From: Desulfuromonadaceae bacterium
GTDB taxonomy: Bacteria; Desulfobacterota; Desulfuromonadia; Desulfuromonadales; Geopsychrobacteraceae
Direction: 5' to 3'
NCBI GenBank assembly: GCA_016744555.1
Contig: JADGED010000002.1
Location: forward strand, 1 to 34,615
Length of the DNA stretch: 34,615 nucleotides
Shown here: piece after piece, positions 1 to 9,135 of the stretch
Layout of the letters: every line of letters begins with the position of its first letter
How positions within the stretch are numbered: position 1 is the stretch's first letter
Made by a program: the position numbers and the translations under genes
Notes under the pieces: model-generated
What the model was told of the DNA's origin: nothing
The model's database searches: none
The model's input: the letters and a program-made list of their open reading frames with translations, nothing else

Positions 1-1911
1 ATAGAAGCAATCCATTCTGGTGCCTGGAATTATCTCCTCAAGCCGATAGCAGACATGAGTGTCTTACTCCATGCAATAAATCAATCAATGGAAAGATCTC
101 GCTTAATAGTTGAAAACCGTACTTATCAGGAACACTTAGAGCATGAAGTCACCAAAAGAACTCAGGCACTACAAAAAGCAGTTACCGATTTAAACCAATC
201 TAATGCAAAGCTAAAAGCAAGCGAACAAAAATACCGTGTTATTTTTGACAATTTACAAGATATTTATATCGAGATTGCTGTTGATGGTAAGATTATTGAA
301 ATCAGTCCTTCAATTTCTCACATTTCACAGTATAGCCGAGAAGATGTAATAGATCTTAATATTGGTGAAATTTTTCCCAACATTTGGGGTAGAGATCACC
401 TTTTTGCCCTATTAAGAGAAGAAAATAGCATTTCTGATTTTGAGCTACAGCTACAAGACAAAGACAAGAGCATGGTTCCGTGCTCCCTCAATGCTAGCTA
501 TCAGGCTGGGAGCGGAAACACTACCGATAAAATTTGTGCAACAATTCGTGACGTAACAGAGCGAAAAGGTGCCGAAGCCAAAATTGAACGGTTAGCATTT
601 TACGATGCATTAACTGATCTACCTAATCGTCGCTTGCTCTTAGATCGCCTAGAGCAAGACATTTTTCGCGCCAGACGTACCGGTAGTTTTGGTGCCATGC
701 TATTCCTCGACTTAGATCGTTTTAAAAACATAAACGACTCACTTGGGCACCCAGTTGGTGATGCTCTACTACAAGAGGTGGCTAAGCGATTACTTTGTGA
801 ACTTAGAGCAGAAGACACCGTTTCTCGCTTGGGGGGAGATGAATTTGTTATTCTCTTGTCAGAGCTTGAGAAAAGCCCAACCGATGCAGCGACAATAGCA
901 CAACAAAAAGCAGAAGAGATCAGTAGCAAACTAGCAGAAAAGTACCATATCGATGGTCATGAACTTCACATAACGCCAAGTATCGGCGTGGCAATGTTTC
1001 CATCAGATAGCAATAGCACCGAAACCGGTGACGATATCCTACGTTTTGCAGATACTGCTATGTACCGGGCAAAAGATGATGGCCGTGATACTATCAGATT
1101 CTTCTTACCAAGTATGCAGGCTGCAGCAGACACCAGGTTAGCGGTTGAAAAAGAACTTCGCCACGCATTAGAACGCAATGAACTAACCCTATTTTTCCAA
1201 CCACAAGTCAATAGTAAAGGGGACATTCTTGGTGCAGAAACCTTAGCTCGCTGGCAACATCCAGAAAAAGGGTTTATCTCACCAGCAACATTCATCCCTA
1301 TCGCAGAAGCGACGGGACTCATACTACCAATCGGTGAATGGGTTCTACGTACAGCTTGTGAAAATTTAAAACAATGGGAAGATCAGGGATTAACTGTCCA
1401 CCACCTTGCAGTCAATGTTAGTCCGCGACAATTTCGTCAACCAGACTTTGTTAATCAAGTAAAAAATATGCTTCAGCAAACAGGTGCAAACCCAGCACAC
1501 CTTGGGCTTGAACTGACTGAGGGCATAGTTATTGATAATATTTTTGATACCATAAAAAAAATGGACGCACTTAAAGAGATTGGGATTGAACTGTCTATTG
1601 ATGATTTCGGCACCGGCTACTCCTCTTTGACCTATCTAAAAAAGATGCCTTTGGACATTTTAAAAATTGACCAATCCTTCGTCCGTGACATCCATACAGA
1701 CAGTAACGATGCAGCCATTGTTGAAACTATCATTTCTATGGCTAACCACTTGGACCTAAAAGTAATTGCCGAGGGTGTTGAAACTGAGCTCGAGCTCGAT
1801 TTCCTCGAGAATAAAGGCTGTCCAATCTATCAAGGCTACTTGTTCAGCAAACCACTCCCGCTCGAACAATTTATTACATTGCTACGAACTGGGTCTACAG
1901 ATAAGCAATAA
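1..1911 (+). CDS. Response regulator with PAS, GGDEF and EAL domains (5' end missing)
   Basis: This is the C-terminal part of a c-di-GMP turnover protein. The frame is open from base 1, and its first visible residues, including YLLKP, match the end of a receiver (REC) domain with the conserved Lys-Pro. A coiled linker follows, then a PAS domain (about nt 220-570), a GGDEF domain (about nt 590-1100) and an EAL domain (about nt 1140-1890). GGDEF is intact (nt 832-846), with an RxxD product-inhibition site (RAED) five residues before it. The EAL signature reads ETL, but the catalytic Glu and the downstream signatures AVNVSPRQF, ELTE, DDFGTGYSSL, KIDQSFV and AEGVET are present, so both synthesis and hydrolysis look possible. 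The N-terminal start lies outside the window, and an ATG at 55 is internal. A partner histidine kinase is likely upstream but not visible. Domain calls are firm; net activity is unknown. Confidence 0.93.
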   Translation: MEAIHSGAWNYLLKPIADMSVLLHAINQSMERSRLIVENRTYQEHLEHEVTKRTQALQKAVTDLNQSNAKLKASEQKYRVIFDNLQDIYIEIAVDGKIIEISPSISHISQYSREDVIDLNIGEIFPNIWGRDHLFALLREENSISDFELQLQDKDKSMVPCSLNASYQAGSGNTTDKICATIRDVTERKGAEAKIERLAFYDALTDLPNRRLLLDRLEQDIFRARRTGSFGAMLFLDLDRFKNINDSLGHPVGDALLQEVAKRLLCELRAEDTVSRLGGDEFVILLSELEKSPTDAATIAQQKAEEISSKLAEKYHIDGHELHITPSIGVAMFPSDSNSTETGDDILRFADTAMYRAKDDGRDTIRFFLPSMQAAADTRLAVEKELRHALERNELTLFFQPQVNSKGDILGAETLARWQHPEKGFISPATFIPIAEATGLILPIGEWVLRTACENLKQWEDQGLTVHHLAVNVSPRQFRQPDFVNQVKNMLQQTGANPAHLGLELTEGIVIDNIFDTIKKMDALKEIGIELSIDDFGTGYSSLTYLKKMPLDILKIDQSFVRDIHTDSNDAAIVETIISMANHLDLKVIAEGVETELELDFLENKGCPIYQGYLFSKPLPLEQFITLLRTGSTDKQ

Positions 1912-2029
1912 GTTCCCAACGACTGCATTAACTAAACTTTTGTTCCATTCTTCCTTGTTTTTGTCGTAATATATTTCCACATTAACTACTACAATTATTA
2001 ATTTAATCGCTACCAATAAGGAGAACACG

Positions 2030-2542
2030 ATGAGTGCACAACCGATTGTAAAAATGGAAACCAACAAGGGCACGATTACCATTGAGCTAGACGCTGAAAA
2101 CGCCCCAATAAGTACCGATAATTTTCTTAATTATGTTAGTAGCGAGTTCTACAACCAAACAATCTTTCACCGTGTCATACCTAACTTCATGATTCAAGGT
2201 GGTGGTTTTACGACTGAAATGGCGCAAAAAAAGACTAATGCTGAGATTAAAAATGAAGCGGACAATGGTCTTAAGAATTCACGTGGCAGCCTAGCTATGG
2301 CCAGGACACAAGTCGTAGACAGTGCGAGCAGTCAATTTTTTATTAATTTAACCGATAATGATTTCCTTAACCACCAAGGGAAAACACCCAACGGTTATGG
2401 TTATGCAGTGTTCGGAAAAGTTATTGATGGAATGGATATTGTAGATGAAATTGCTAAGGTAGCTACAGGAAACAAGGACTACCACCAAGATGTGCCGGTA
2501 GACGATATAATTATTGAAAGTACTACTATCATAACCGATTAG
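2030..2542 (+). CDS. ppiB: Cyclophilin-type peptidyl-prolyl cis-trans isomerase
   Basis: This 170-residue protein is a single cyclophilin domain that catalyses cis-trans isomerisation of X-Pro bonds during protein folding. Visible signatures are [16 protein letters not shown], the MAR segment in [13 protein letters not shown], and [19 protein letters not shown]. No signal peptide is seen, so it should be the cytoplasmic PpiB type. The start at ATG 2030 has an AAGGAG box at 2018-2023, six bases upstream. It stands alone, 118 bp after the GGDEF/EAL gene, and converges on metK across a shared terminator. I see no convincing promoter in the upstream gap. The family assignment is firm; ppiB is the usual symbol for the cytoplasmic form. 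Confidence 0.93.
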   Translation: MSAQPIVKMETNKGTITIELDAENAPISTDNFLNYVSSEFYNQTIFHRVIPNFMIQGGGFTTEMAQKKTNAEIKNEADNGLKNSRGSLAMARTQVVDSASSQFFINLTDNDFLNHQGKTPNGYGYAVFGKVIDGMDIVDEIAKVATGNKDYHQDVPVDDIIIESTTIITD

Positions 2543-2584
2543 GTTATGAATCTTATAAATGGCTTAGGCCTCTAAAATAAAGAC

Positions 2585-2628
2585 AAATAAATGGGGGGCA
2601 CGCAACAAATGCATGCCCCCATTTATTT
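2585..2628. terminator. Bidirectional rho-independent terminator between ppiB and metK
   Basis: AAATAAAT plus six G and CA (2585-2600) pairs with TG plus five C and ATTTATTT (2614-2628), leaving one extra G and a loop of about 13 bases. The A/T flanks give a U-rich tail in either direction. The right arm reaches into the metK stop codon (2627-2629), so the hairpin ends both convergent genes. Confidence 0.8.
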
Positions 2629-3796
2629 ACAATCCAGCTCTTGATTTCAATGAATCTACACGATCAGTAACTTCCCAAGTAAATCCAGGCAACTCTCTAC
2701 CAAAATGACCATAAGCAGCGGTTTGCCGATATATAGGGCGCAACAAGTCTAATTGTTCAATTATTGCTGCTGGGCGCATATCAAATTCAGCTTGTACTAT
2801 TTTAGCAATTTGATCGGACGGAATCACACCGGTACCAAAAGTATTAATCATTACCGAAACAGGGTCAGCGACCCCAATAGCATAAGCCAATTGCACCTCA
2901 CATTTACTTGCTAATCCGGCAGCAACAATATTCTTGGCAACATACCGCGCCATATATGAAGCGCTGCGGTCTACCTTAGATGGATCCTTTCCACTAAAAG
3001 CGCCACCGCCATGGGAGCCATGCCCACCATAAGTATCAACAATAATTTTACGCCCGGTCAGTCCACAGTCACCCATCGGGCCACCAACGACGAAACGACC
3101 AGTAGGATTAATTAGATAACGGGTATCATTGCTAAGCAACTCTACTGGAAGGATTGGCTTAATAACTTCCTCAATCACTGCATCTTTCAAATCATCGTAG
3201 CTTACATCAGCGCTATGTTGGGTAGAGATAACGACGGTATCAATATGAGTAGGTTTATCATCGATATACTGAATTGACACCTGAGACTTACTATCTGGAC
3301 GCAAGAAATTCAATTTACCATTCTTACGTACCGTAGCAAGTTGCTGGGTAAGTTTATGGGCAAAAGTTATCGGCATTGGCATAAGCTCGGGGGTTTCATC
3401 GCAAGCAAAACCAAACATCAAGCCTTGGTCCCCTGCCCCCTGCTCCTTAAACATCCCTTCACCAGCACTAACCCCCTGTGAGATATCTGCAGATTGACGG
3501 TCAATCGAAGTCATAACTGCACAGGTTTTATAGTCAAAACCGATAGATGAATCGTCATAACCAATTTCTTTAATTGTTTGGCGTACAATTGCGGGTAAAT
3601 CGGCATACCCACTAGTAGTTATTTCACCAGCAATAATAGCCATACCAGTAGTAACCATGGTTTCACATGCCACTCTTGCCTGCGGGTCTTGCTCAAGAAT
3701 TGCATCAAGAACTGCATCGGAAATTTGATCTGCAACCTTATCTGGGTGCCCTTCACCTACTGATTCTGAAGTAAACAAAAAGTCTGTCATTGCCAT
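2627..3796 (-). CDS. metK: S-adenosylmethionine synthetase
   Basis: MetK joins methionine and ATP to make S-adenosylmethionine, the methyl donor for enzymes such as RlmD in this window. The 389-residue protein is of normal family length. It carries [19 protein letters not shown] near the N-terminus, [12 protein letters not shown], and the glycine-rich [20 protein letters not shown] loop. The first ATG is favoured over the second (residue 3) because a GAGGA box lies eight bases upstream of it. The gene follows ptsI by 48 bp on the same strand. It could be the last gene of the PTS block or have its own promoter in that AT-rich gap, where only a weak TTGTTT-N17-TACAAC match is seen. The end is set by the shared terminator at 2585-2628. 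Confidence 0.97.
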   Translation of the reverse strand: MAMTDFLFTSESVGEGHPDKVADQISDAVLDAILEQDPQARVACETMVTTGMAIIAGEITTSGYADLPAIVRQTIKEIGYDDSSIGFDYKTCAVMTSIDRQSADISQGVSAGEGMFKEQGAGDQGLMFGFACDETPELMPMPITFAHKLTQQLATVRKNGKLNFLRPDSKSQVSIQYIDDKPTHIDTVVISTQHSADVSYDDLKDAVIEEVIKPILPVELLSNDTRYLINPTGRFVVGGPMGDCGLTGRKIIVDTYGGHGSHGGGAFSGKDPSKVDRSASYMARYVAKNIVAAGLASKCEVQLAYAIGVADPVSVMINTFGTGVIPSDQIAKIVQAEFDMRPAAIIEQLDLLRPIYRQTAAYGHFGRELPGFTWEVTDRVDSLKSRAGL

Positions 3797-3844
3797 TTTT
3801 TAAATCCTCATTAAGTTGTATTTTTAAGTTAAACTATAAACAAT

Positions 3845-5617
3845 TTATATTAAAGGTTGCGCAAAAATGTCTGGTAACCGGTTGCGCATTTCTTGCTCTA
3901 TCACAATTGAAACTTCCTTACTTGTAGACAATTCCAACAATTTATCAACTAGTAACTCACCATCTGCCTTAGATATTTGTCGCAATACGCGCTTCACTCG
4001 TGGGACACATGCAGGATTCATCGACAAAGCATGCAGCCCTAAGCCGGCTAGCACTTGAGTATAAAGTGGCTCACCTGCCATTTCACCACACATACAAACA
4101 TTGATACCAGCATCATTTGCCGCATCGCAAATAGCTTTTAATGCCCGTAATATTGCAGGATGAAGTGGATCATACAAATAAGCGACATGCTCATTACCAC
4201 GATCGACAGCCAGAAAGTATTGGATTAAATCATTGGTACCAATAGAGAAAAAATCTACTTCTTGGGCAAGCAATGGAGCAATCATTACCGCTGCTGGTGT
4301 TTCGATCATTATCCCTATGCGAAGATTGTGATCGTAAGGAATACCTTCACGATCCAAATCGCCTTTAATTTCATTTAGTATCCGCTTACACGCCCTTATC
4401 TCCGCTACACCACTAATCATCGGAAACATAATTTGTACTTTACCACAATTTGAAGCTCGCAAGATAGCGCGAAGCTGGATTCGAAATAAGCGATCTTCCT
4501 GTAATGAGAAACGAATTGCCCGTAACCCCATAGCTGGGTTTGCTTCATCAGCCAAATTCAATTCTGGGACAAACTTATCTCCGCCAATATCCAGAGTTCT
4601 AATGGTGACAGAATGACCGTCTACTTGCTGAACTATTTCACAATATGAGCGATATTGCAATTCTTCATCAGGTGGTTCACTCCTCCCCAAGTACAGGAAT
4701 TCAGTCCTATATAGACCAATTCCTTCCGCACCATGGTTTTTGACCTGCTCAACATCACTGCTTATTTCTAAGTTTCCTCGTAATGAGATCCGCTCCAGAT
4801 CAGTAGTTATTGGCTGCAGATCGTGATAACTTCTTAAGTCACGCTCAAGAAATTCAAACGTCTGTTTTCGTTCTAAATATTCCTTAAATGTATGTTCCGA
4901 CGGATTGAGAATTACTACCCCAGTCGACCCATCAATAATTACTGGGACACGGTCAAAAACCATCGTCGTGATATTTTCTAATCCCACTACTGCCGGTATA
5001 TTAAGGGAGCGTGCCAAGATTGCGGTATGAGATGTTCTCCCACCCCGATCGGTAATGAACCCTAACACCCTGGATTTATCCATTTGCATAGTTTCGGCAG
5101 GTGACAACTCATGGGCGACTACCAACGATTTGCGTCCGATATTTCCAATTGTGCGTTCACCAACGCCGGTCAAAATTCGAAGCAATCGCTCCCCTACGGC
5201 ATCAACATCAGAACGGCGTTCACGTAAATATTCATCATCAATAGTATCAAATAGTGACCGCAATTCATCCAGAACCCGGCTCAAAGCACCTTCTGCGTTC
5301 ATTCGCTCTTGAATACCTTTTTCGGTCCCACTAACTAACATTTCATCTTCAAGAATTAGTAAGTGGGTATCAAGAATATACACATGATCACGCAAATGCG
5401 GTTGTTTTGATACGGTATGATTTATTTTTTGTAGCTGCTGCTTAGCTAAATCAAGAGCCCCTCTAAAACGAAGTAATTCTGACTCAATCTCAGAAACATC
5501 AATTAATGACTTATCTATCAGCGGTCGCTGATCAACAAGACTTACTTCACCGATTCCTATTCCGGGAGAGACACCAATACCAATCAGATATGTATCTTCA
5601 GCGACTTTATTCTTCAC
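3845..5617 (-). CDS. ptsI: PTS enzyme I (phosphoenolpyruvate-protein phosphotransferase)
   Basis: Enzyme I takes phosphate from PEP onto a His and passes it to HPr. The protein shows the N-terminal GIGVSPGIGIGE, the phospho-His segment GGRTSHTAILARSLNIPAVV, the PEP-utilising barrel with LYRTEFLYLGR, and the C-terminal signatures IGTNDLIQYFLAVDR and CGEMAGEP. The length is normal (about 590 residues). The frame could open at ATG 5626, but its only GAGG box (5627-5630) touches that ATG. From the same box a GTG at 5617 sits at nine-base spacing, so I chose the GTG. Either start overlaps the end of ptsH, which implies translational coupling. Together with HPr and EIIABCD it completes a sugar-type phosphorelay. 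Confidence 0.95.
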   Translation of the reverse strand: MKNKVAEDTYLIGIGVSPGIGIGEVSLVDQRPLIDKSLIDVSEIESELLRFRGALDLAKQQLQKINHTVSKQPHLRDHVYILDTHLLILEDEMLVSGTEKGIQERMNAEGALSRVLDELRSLFDTIDDEYLRERRSDVDAVGERLLRILTGVGERTIGNIGRKSLVVAHELSPAETMQMDKSRVLGFITDRGGRTSHTAILARSLNIPAVVGLENITTMVFDRVPVIIDGSTGVVILNPSEHTFKEYLERKQTFEFLERDLRSYHDLQPITTDLERISLRGNLEISSDVEQVKNHGAEGIGLYRTEFLYLGRSEPPDEELQYRSYCEIVQQVDGHSVTIRTLDIGGDKFVPELNLADEANPAMGLRAIRFSLQEDRLFRIQLRAILRASNCGKVQIMFPMISGVAEIRACKRILNEIKGDLDREGIPYDHNLRIGIMIETPAAVMIAPLLAQEVDFFSIGTNDLIQYFLAVDRGNEHVAYLYDPLHPAILRALKAICDAANDAGINVCMCGEMAGEPLYTQVLAGLGLHALSMNPACVPRVKRVLRQISKADGELLVDKLLELSTSKEVSIVIEQEMRNRLPDIFAQPLI

Positions 5618-5873
5618 CGAACCCATCCTCTATAAGAGCACCAATAGCAGACATTGCTTCTTCCTCGTCACCACCTTCTATGGTTATCGCAATTTCGGTA
5701 CCGCGTGGAGCGGCCAGCAATAAAATCCCCATAATACTTTTGCCATTAACTTCGATATCTTCTTTAACTATTGTTACTTCAGCATTAAACTTATTTGCTG
5801 TCTGCACAAATTGTGCAGCCGCTCTAGCATGCAAGCCAAGCCGGTTAACTATTGTAAAATTATTATTTTGCAT
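5607..5873 (-). CDS. ptsH: Phosphocarrier protein HPr
   Basis: HPr is the small phosphocarrier between enzyme I and the EII components. With the start at ATG 5873 it has 88 residues, and the two landmark residues fall at the textbook positions: His15 in NRLGLHARAAAQF and Ser46 in NGKSIMGIL. Ser46 is the target of HPr kinase/phosphorylase, which is encoded upstream in the same block, so both His and Ser phosphorylation are expected. The frame is open for 16 more codons upstream, but that would run into the EIID gene and break the HPr numbering. The ATG overlaps the EIID stop (TAATG), with a GGGGATGG-like box ahead of it. The C-terminal end overlaps ptsI. Confidence 0.96.
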   Translation of the reverse strand: MQNNNFTIVNRLGLHARAAAQFVQTANKFNAEVTIVKEDIEVNGKSIMGILLLAAPRGTEIAITIEGGDEEEAMSAIGALIEDGFGEE

Positions 5874-6661
5874 TATAAATCCATCCCCAACATGATAAAC
5901 AACTGCGTCATATCGACCCAAAACAATCCAAGTAAAAAAATGCTGCCAACAGTTATAAATATCAGCAAAAGGGTAGAAACCCCTTTACGAGCAACTAAGC
6001 CCAACATAACCATAGGAATCAACGTTAGCATTCCCAGCCAACTAGGTAATTGCAATTCAGTTAAATGGGAAAAAACCATAAAGGCACTTAGCCCACCCAA
6101 GACAACTATTGCTGCCTCTTTGGTGTGGATAGCCCAATCAGGTAATTTATGTTGCTGAATAAATTCAACCGACTTTATCCCTCGTCGATAACCATGAACA
6201 AAAAACACGGTACGAAACCATGCGGGAACCAAGTTGTAACCAACAACAAAAATTACTGCGGCCCACAAAATCCCTTTTACCGCAAAAAACAAAGCTATCG
6301 CTGCTGCTAATGGTCGCAAGCCTCCCCAAAACAGAGCATCACCAATTGCAGCGTAAGGGGCAGCAACCATCTCCTTAAAATCTTTAATATCAACCTGCTG
6401 CTCAAGTTTACCCGCAGCATGATCTTCCTCAAGCTTCAATACAGCTCCAGCAACTAATGGTGCTAAATAAACATGGGTATTAAAATAACCTGTATACTTC
6501 CGACTTACTGCAAGTAACTCTTCCTTCGCATAAACTTTTCTTAATCCCGGCAATAGGGCATAAAAGAAACCGACCCCCTGAAAACGTTCATAATTCCAAC
6601 TAGCCTGCAATAAAAGTAAGCGAAACCATATATACACCCGAGTTTTCCGTGGAATCACCAT
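5873..6661 (-). CDS. PTS mannose-family EIID membrane subunit
   Basis: EIID is one of the two membrane subunits of mannose-family permeases. The family signature QASWNYERFQGVGFFYALLP is near the N-terminus, followed by AVSRKYTGYFNTHVYLAPLV, a cytoplasmic middle part, and about four hydrophobic segments towards the C-terminus, ending in a short tail. I start it at ATG 6661, two bases after the EIIC stop with a GGTG-like box. The longer frame begins at TTG 6709 without a ribosome binding site and inside EIIC. The gene overlaps ptsH by one base (TAATG). The transported sugar cannot be read from the sequence; the man/aga/sor families differ mainly in the EIIB and EIIC specificity surfaces. Confidence 0.88.
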   Translation of the reverse strand: MVIPRKTRVYIWFRLLLLQASWNYERFQGVGFFYALLPGLRKVYAKEELLAVSRKYTGYFNTHVYLAPLVAGAVLKLEEDHAAGKLEQQVDIKDFKEMVAAPYAAIGDALFWGGLRPLAAAIALFFAVKGILWAAVIFVVGYNLVPAWFRTVFFVHGYRRGIKSVEFIQQHKLPDWAIHTKEAAIVVLGGLSAFMVFSHLTELQLPSWLGMLTLIPMVMLGLVARKGVSTLLLIFITVGSIFLLGLFWVDMTQLFIMLGMDL

Positions 6662-6663
6662 AA

Positions 6664-7353
6664 CTACACCAACCACATCAGCAAGAATGCCATTCCAAAA
6701 GAGGCACAAAAAAGGGTAATTGCTCTACTTACATTTACTGTTCCCAAGATTACCGCGACACCAACTAATGGCAGTGCCAACTCTATCCAGCTAGATGAAT
6801 AACTCAATGGTTGCTGAATTAGCGGAAGTAATATTGGTATAATTAATAGACCACCTGTTATAATGGTTATATACGTCCCGAGTGCGGCAAGGGAAAAACT
6901 ACCTAGCCCACGAAGGTGCTGCAGCTCAGCCATCAGCAAAGAACCACTATCAAGAGCAGCATCTACCTTTTGGGCCAAACGAACGTTATGTTGCCGGGCA
7001 AAATGATCAAAGTATTGCCCAACCTTGCCTAACAAAATTGCGACCAATAAACATAACAACACTAACTCTAGCCCTGCGTTACCTAATCGCTCTCCCAAAA
7101 TAATTGCCAATGTCGTCCCACCAATTGCGACTTGCGTGTCATCTGGAGGTACTGCTGCGCCAACTGGCAACCGTGCTAGCCACAACAATTCTACCATCAC
7201 GCCAACCTGCAACCCAACCATGGCATCCCCAAGAAAAAATGCCGTCAAAGGTGCAGCAACAATGGGGCGGGAAACCATAACTTGCAGTATGGCAACTCGG
7301 TCCAACCCACAGATCAGTGAAATCACTGCCCCTATGAAGAGACCGCTGACCAT
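6664..7353 (-). CDS. PTS mannose-family EIIC membrane subunit
   Basis: This hydrophobic 229-residue protein is the sugar-translocating EIIC partner of EIID. Conserved pieces are GLDRVAILQVMVSRPIVAAP, FFLGDAMVGLQVGVMVELLW, and PVGAAVPPDDTQVAIGGTT. Six to seven membrane segments can be seen. It is somewhat shorter than enterobacterial ManY-type EIIC. The ATG at 7353 overlaps the EIIB stop (TAATG), and the gene ends two bases before the chosen EIID start, as expected for subunits made in fixed ratio. Substrate unknown. Confidence 0.9.
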   Translation of the reverse strand: MVSGLFIGAVISLICGLDRVAILQVMVSRPIVAAPLTAFFLGDAMVGLQVGVMVELLWLARLPVGAAVPPDDTQVAIGGTTLAIILGERLGNAGLELVLLCLLVAILLGKVGQYFDHFARQHNVRLAQKVDAALDSGSLLMAELQHLRGLGSFSLAALGTYITIITGGLLIIPILLPLIQQPLSYSSSWIELALPLVGVAVILGTVNVSRAITLFCASFGMAFLLMWLV

Positions 7354-7847
7354 TAAGCCTTACCCTTTGCTGCAGGTATAAGCTTACGCCAAGACCGCTC
7401 GCCATCTGCAGGGATACAGCGTGCAGTGATTTTCACCCCAGCATGATCAAGTAGCTCCAAGTCAACCAAGTCAACAGTACTTAAAAATAACGTGCAACTT
7501 AGCTGTGCCTGCCATTCATCAGCATGTAAGTTACCAAGGTTTAAGTTAGTAAATTCAAGCCCTGCACGATGAGCACGAACGGCATCTGCCGGCGTACCAA
7601 ACAATAACAAGGTCCTACATTTGTCCAACTGCGGTGATTTTAGCAACGCTACACAGTCGTCAACAGTACCAATCTCCACCCTCATTCTACTTGGAACAGA
7701 AGCCTGCATCATCATTTTTTTCAATTGATTTCCGGCAATTTCATCATTAGCAACGACAATACAATCTGCCCCCACAAAAGGTACCCACGTTTCCAAAACC
7801 TGGCCATGAATTAAGCGATTGTCGATACGGATTAAAACAAGATTCAT
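7353..7847 (-). CDS. PTS mannose/sorbose-family EIIB
   Basis: EIIB is the cytoplasmic subunit that takes phosphate from EIIA and gives it to the incoming sugar. The family start LIRIDNRLIHGQVLETWVP contains the phospho-acceptor His14. The 164-residue length is that of a free-standing EIIB domain, not fused to EIIA as in E. coli ManX. The ATG lies 19 bp after the EIIA stop, and the stop overlaps the EIIC start by one base. Also visible is the conserved VVANDEIAGNQLKKMMM stretch. The sugar specificity is not deducible. Confidence 0.93.
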   Translation of the reverse strand: MNLVLIRIDNRLIHGQVLETWVPFVGADCIVVANDEIAGNQLKKMMMQASVPSRMRVEIGTVDDCVALLKSPQLDKCRTLLLFGTPADAVRAHRAGLEFTNLNLGNLHADEWQAQLSCTLFLSTVDLVDLELLDHAGVKITARCIPADGERSWRKLIPAAKGKA

Positions 7848-7866
7848 CTCAATAAATTGCTTTCTC

Positions 7867-8271
7867 TCAAACCAAACCCAAAATTTCGGCAGGACGCATT
7901 ATTGCATTTTTCCCATATTCTTTTAGCAGTCCAGTTAAACCATCAAGGTCGTAACTAAGCCTAGCGCTAGCACTTTTAATCACCATTGGCAAATTTACCC
8001 CTGCAAGGATTTCGACCTTCCCCGGAGCTAAAAATTCTGCGCTAATGTTGGTAGGGGTGCCGCCAAAAAGGTCGGTTAAAATTAGGACGCCTGCCCCTGT
8101 ACCACCAACATTAATTATGGCTTGCTGAAGCTGATCCTTTGCAATATCTACCGACATATCTCGATCAATGCTTACCGCATCTACTTTCTCTAGGGGGCCA
8201 AGAATCAATTCAGCCGCCTGTAGTAATTCACGAGCAAGACCTGCGTGGGTAACAACCACAATACCTATCAT
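7867..8271 (-). CDS. PTS mannose/fructose-family EIIA
   Basis: This 134-residue single-domain EIIA accepts phosphate from HPr. The active-site His9 lies in IGIVVVTHAGLARELL. A second family signature, LTDLFGGTPTNIS, contains the conserved DLFGGTP turn. It starts three bases after the rapZ stop and is followed 19 bp later by EIIB, so it belongs to the same transcript. In relatives that lack EIIB/C/D this protein is a regulatory orphan. Here all partners are present, so transport is plausible, and its phosphorylation state could also report on sugar supply. Confidence 0.94.
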   Translation of the reverse strand: MIGIVVVTHAGLARELLQAAELILGPLEKVDAVSIDRDMSVDIAKDQLQQAIINVGGTGAGVLILTDLFGGTPTNISAEFLAPGKVEILAGVNLPMVIKSASARLSYDLDGLTGLLKEYGKNAIMRPAEILGLV

Positions 8272-8274
8272 ATA

Positions 8275-9135
8275 TTACCCCTTATCAACATCTCGATGGT
8301 TAACCCGTAACAATACTTCTTGATCCGGGAAGCTACGATAAAGGTCCTCAACAATAGTCACACTCCTATGCCTTCCTCCAGTACAACCTATAGCAACCGT
8401 CAGATAACTTTTACCCTCAATTCGATAATGGTGGATTAAAAAACCAAGGAAACTGTCAAGGCGATTGCGAAACTCACAGCAAGAGGGTTGCGACAAAACA
8501 TACTCTTGTAACTTCGGGACCAATCCAGTCAGTGGTCTTAGAGCATCAATATAATATGGGTTTTGCAAAAACCTAACATCAAAAACCAAATCTGCGGCTG
8601 GTGGCAGACCAAAACGATAACCAAATGACTCAAGGTTTACAATAAGCATTGATTGATGCTTCTCGCCAATAAAATCGAGCATCAAATCATGCAATTGGCG
8701 AGAATTAAGGTTACTACTGTCGACAATCCTCGTCGCAATTTCTCGCAAGACATGTAACTGTTGTCGTTCCCTTGCTATCCCACTTTGTAACGTTTCGGCG
8801 ACAGCCAAAGGGTGCAAACGTCGAGTTTCCGAAAAGCGCCGCTGCAATACAGGATCTGATGCCTCAAAAAAGAGAATATCAAGCCGATAACCTTCTCGCT
8901 TAAGTTGTGCGAAAATTTCTTTATAATTGGTCAGAAAACCACGATTACGGACATCAACAACCACTGCGATAGCAGAATCTGAGCTTAAGCTTTCAGCCGC
9001 TCGTTGCATAAAATCTGACAACATGACCAAAGGGAGATTATCTACAACAAAAAAACCTTGATCCTCTAAAGCTCTTGCAGCGGTACTTTTACCCGAACCG
9101 GACAAACCAGTTATAATCAACAACCGACGACTCAT
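8275..9135 (-). CDS. rapZ: RapZ-family nucleotide-binding protein (RNase adapter)
   Basis: This is the RapZ/YvcJ P-loop family. In E. coli RapZ guides RNase E to a small RNA controlling glucosamine-6-phosphate synthase; in other phyla the role is less clear. The Walker A motif GLSGSGKS is at residues 10-17. DILFFEASDPVLQRRFSETR and the C-terminal IGCTGGRHRSVTIVE, part of the RNA- and metabolite-binding C-terminal domain, are also clear. The 286-residue length is normal. Its ATG overlaps the hprK stop (ATGA), and EIIA follows after three bases. The rapZ-hprK-ptsN association is widespread in Proteobacteria and supports a PTS-linked regulatory role. Confidence 0.95.
   Translation of the reverse strand: MSRRLLIITGLSGSGKSTAARALEDQGFFVVDNLPLVMLSDFMQRAAESLSSDSAIAVVVDVRNRGFLTNYKEIFAQLKREGYRLDILFFEASDPVLQRRFSETRRLHPLAVAETLQSGIARERQQLHVLREIATRIVDSSNLNSRQLHDLMLDFIGEKHQSMLIVNLESFGYRFGLPPAADLVFDVRFLQNPYYIDALRPLTGLVPKLQEYVLSQPSCCEFRNRLDSFLGFLIHHYRIEGKSYLTVAIGCTGGRHRSVTIVEDLYRSFPDQEVLLRVNHRDVDKG

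Noticed and set aside
1766-1969. 67-codon + strand frame overlapping the end of the GGDEF/EAL gene
   Set aside because: Mostly inside the EAL domain in another frame, Ser-rich and without a family resemblance.
1912-2029. Promoter for ppiB
   Set aside because: Several AT-rich hexamers occur, but no -35/-10 pair with acceptable spacing stood out.
5874-5921. 16-codon extension of ptsH
   Set aside because: It would shift His15 and Ser46 from their conserved positions and overlap EIID; the ATG at 5873 is coupled to the EIID stop.
6662-6709. N-terminal extension of EIID from TTG 6709
   Set aside because: No ribosome binding site, lies inside EIIC, and the family N-terminus fits ATG 6661.
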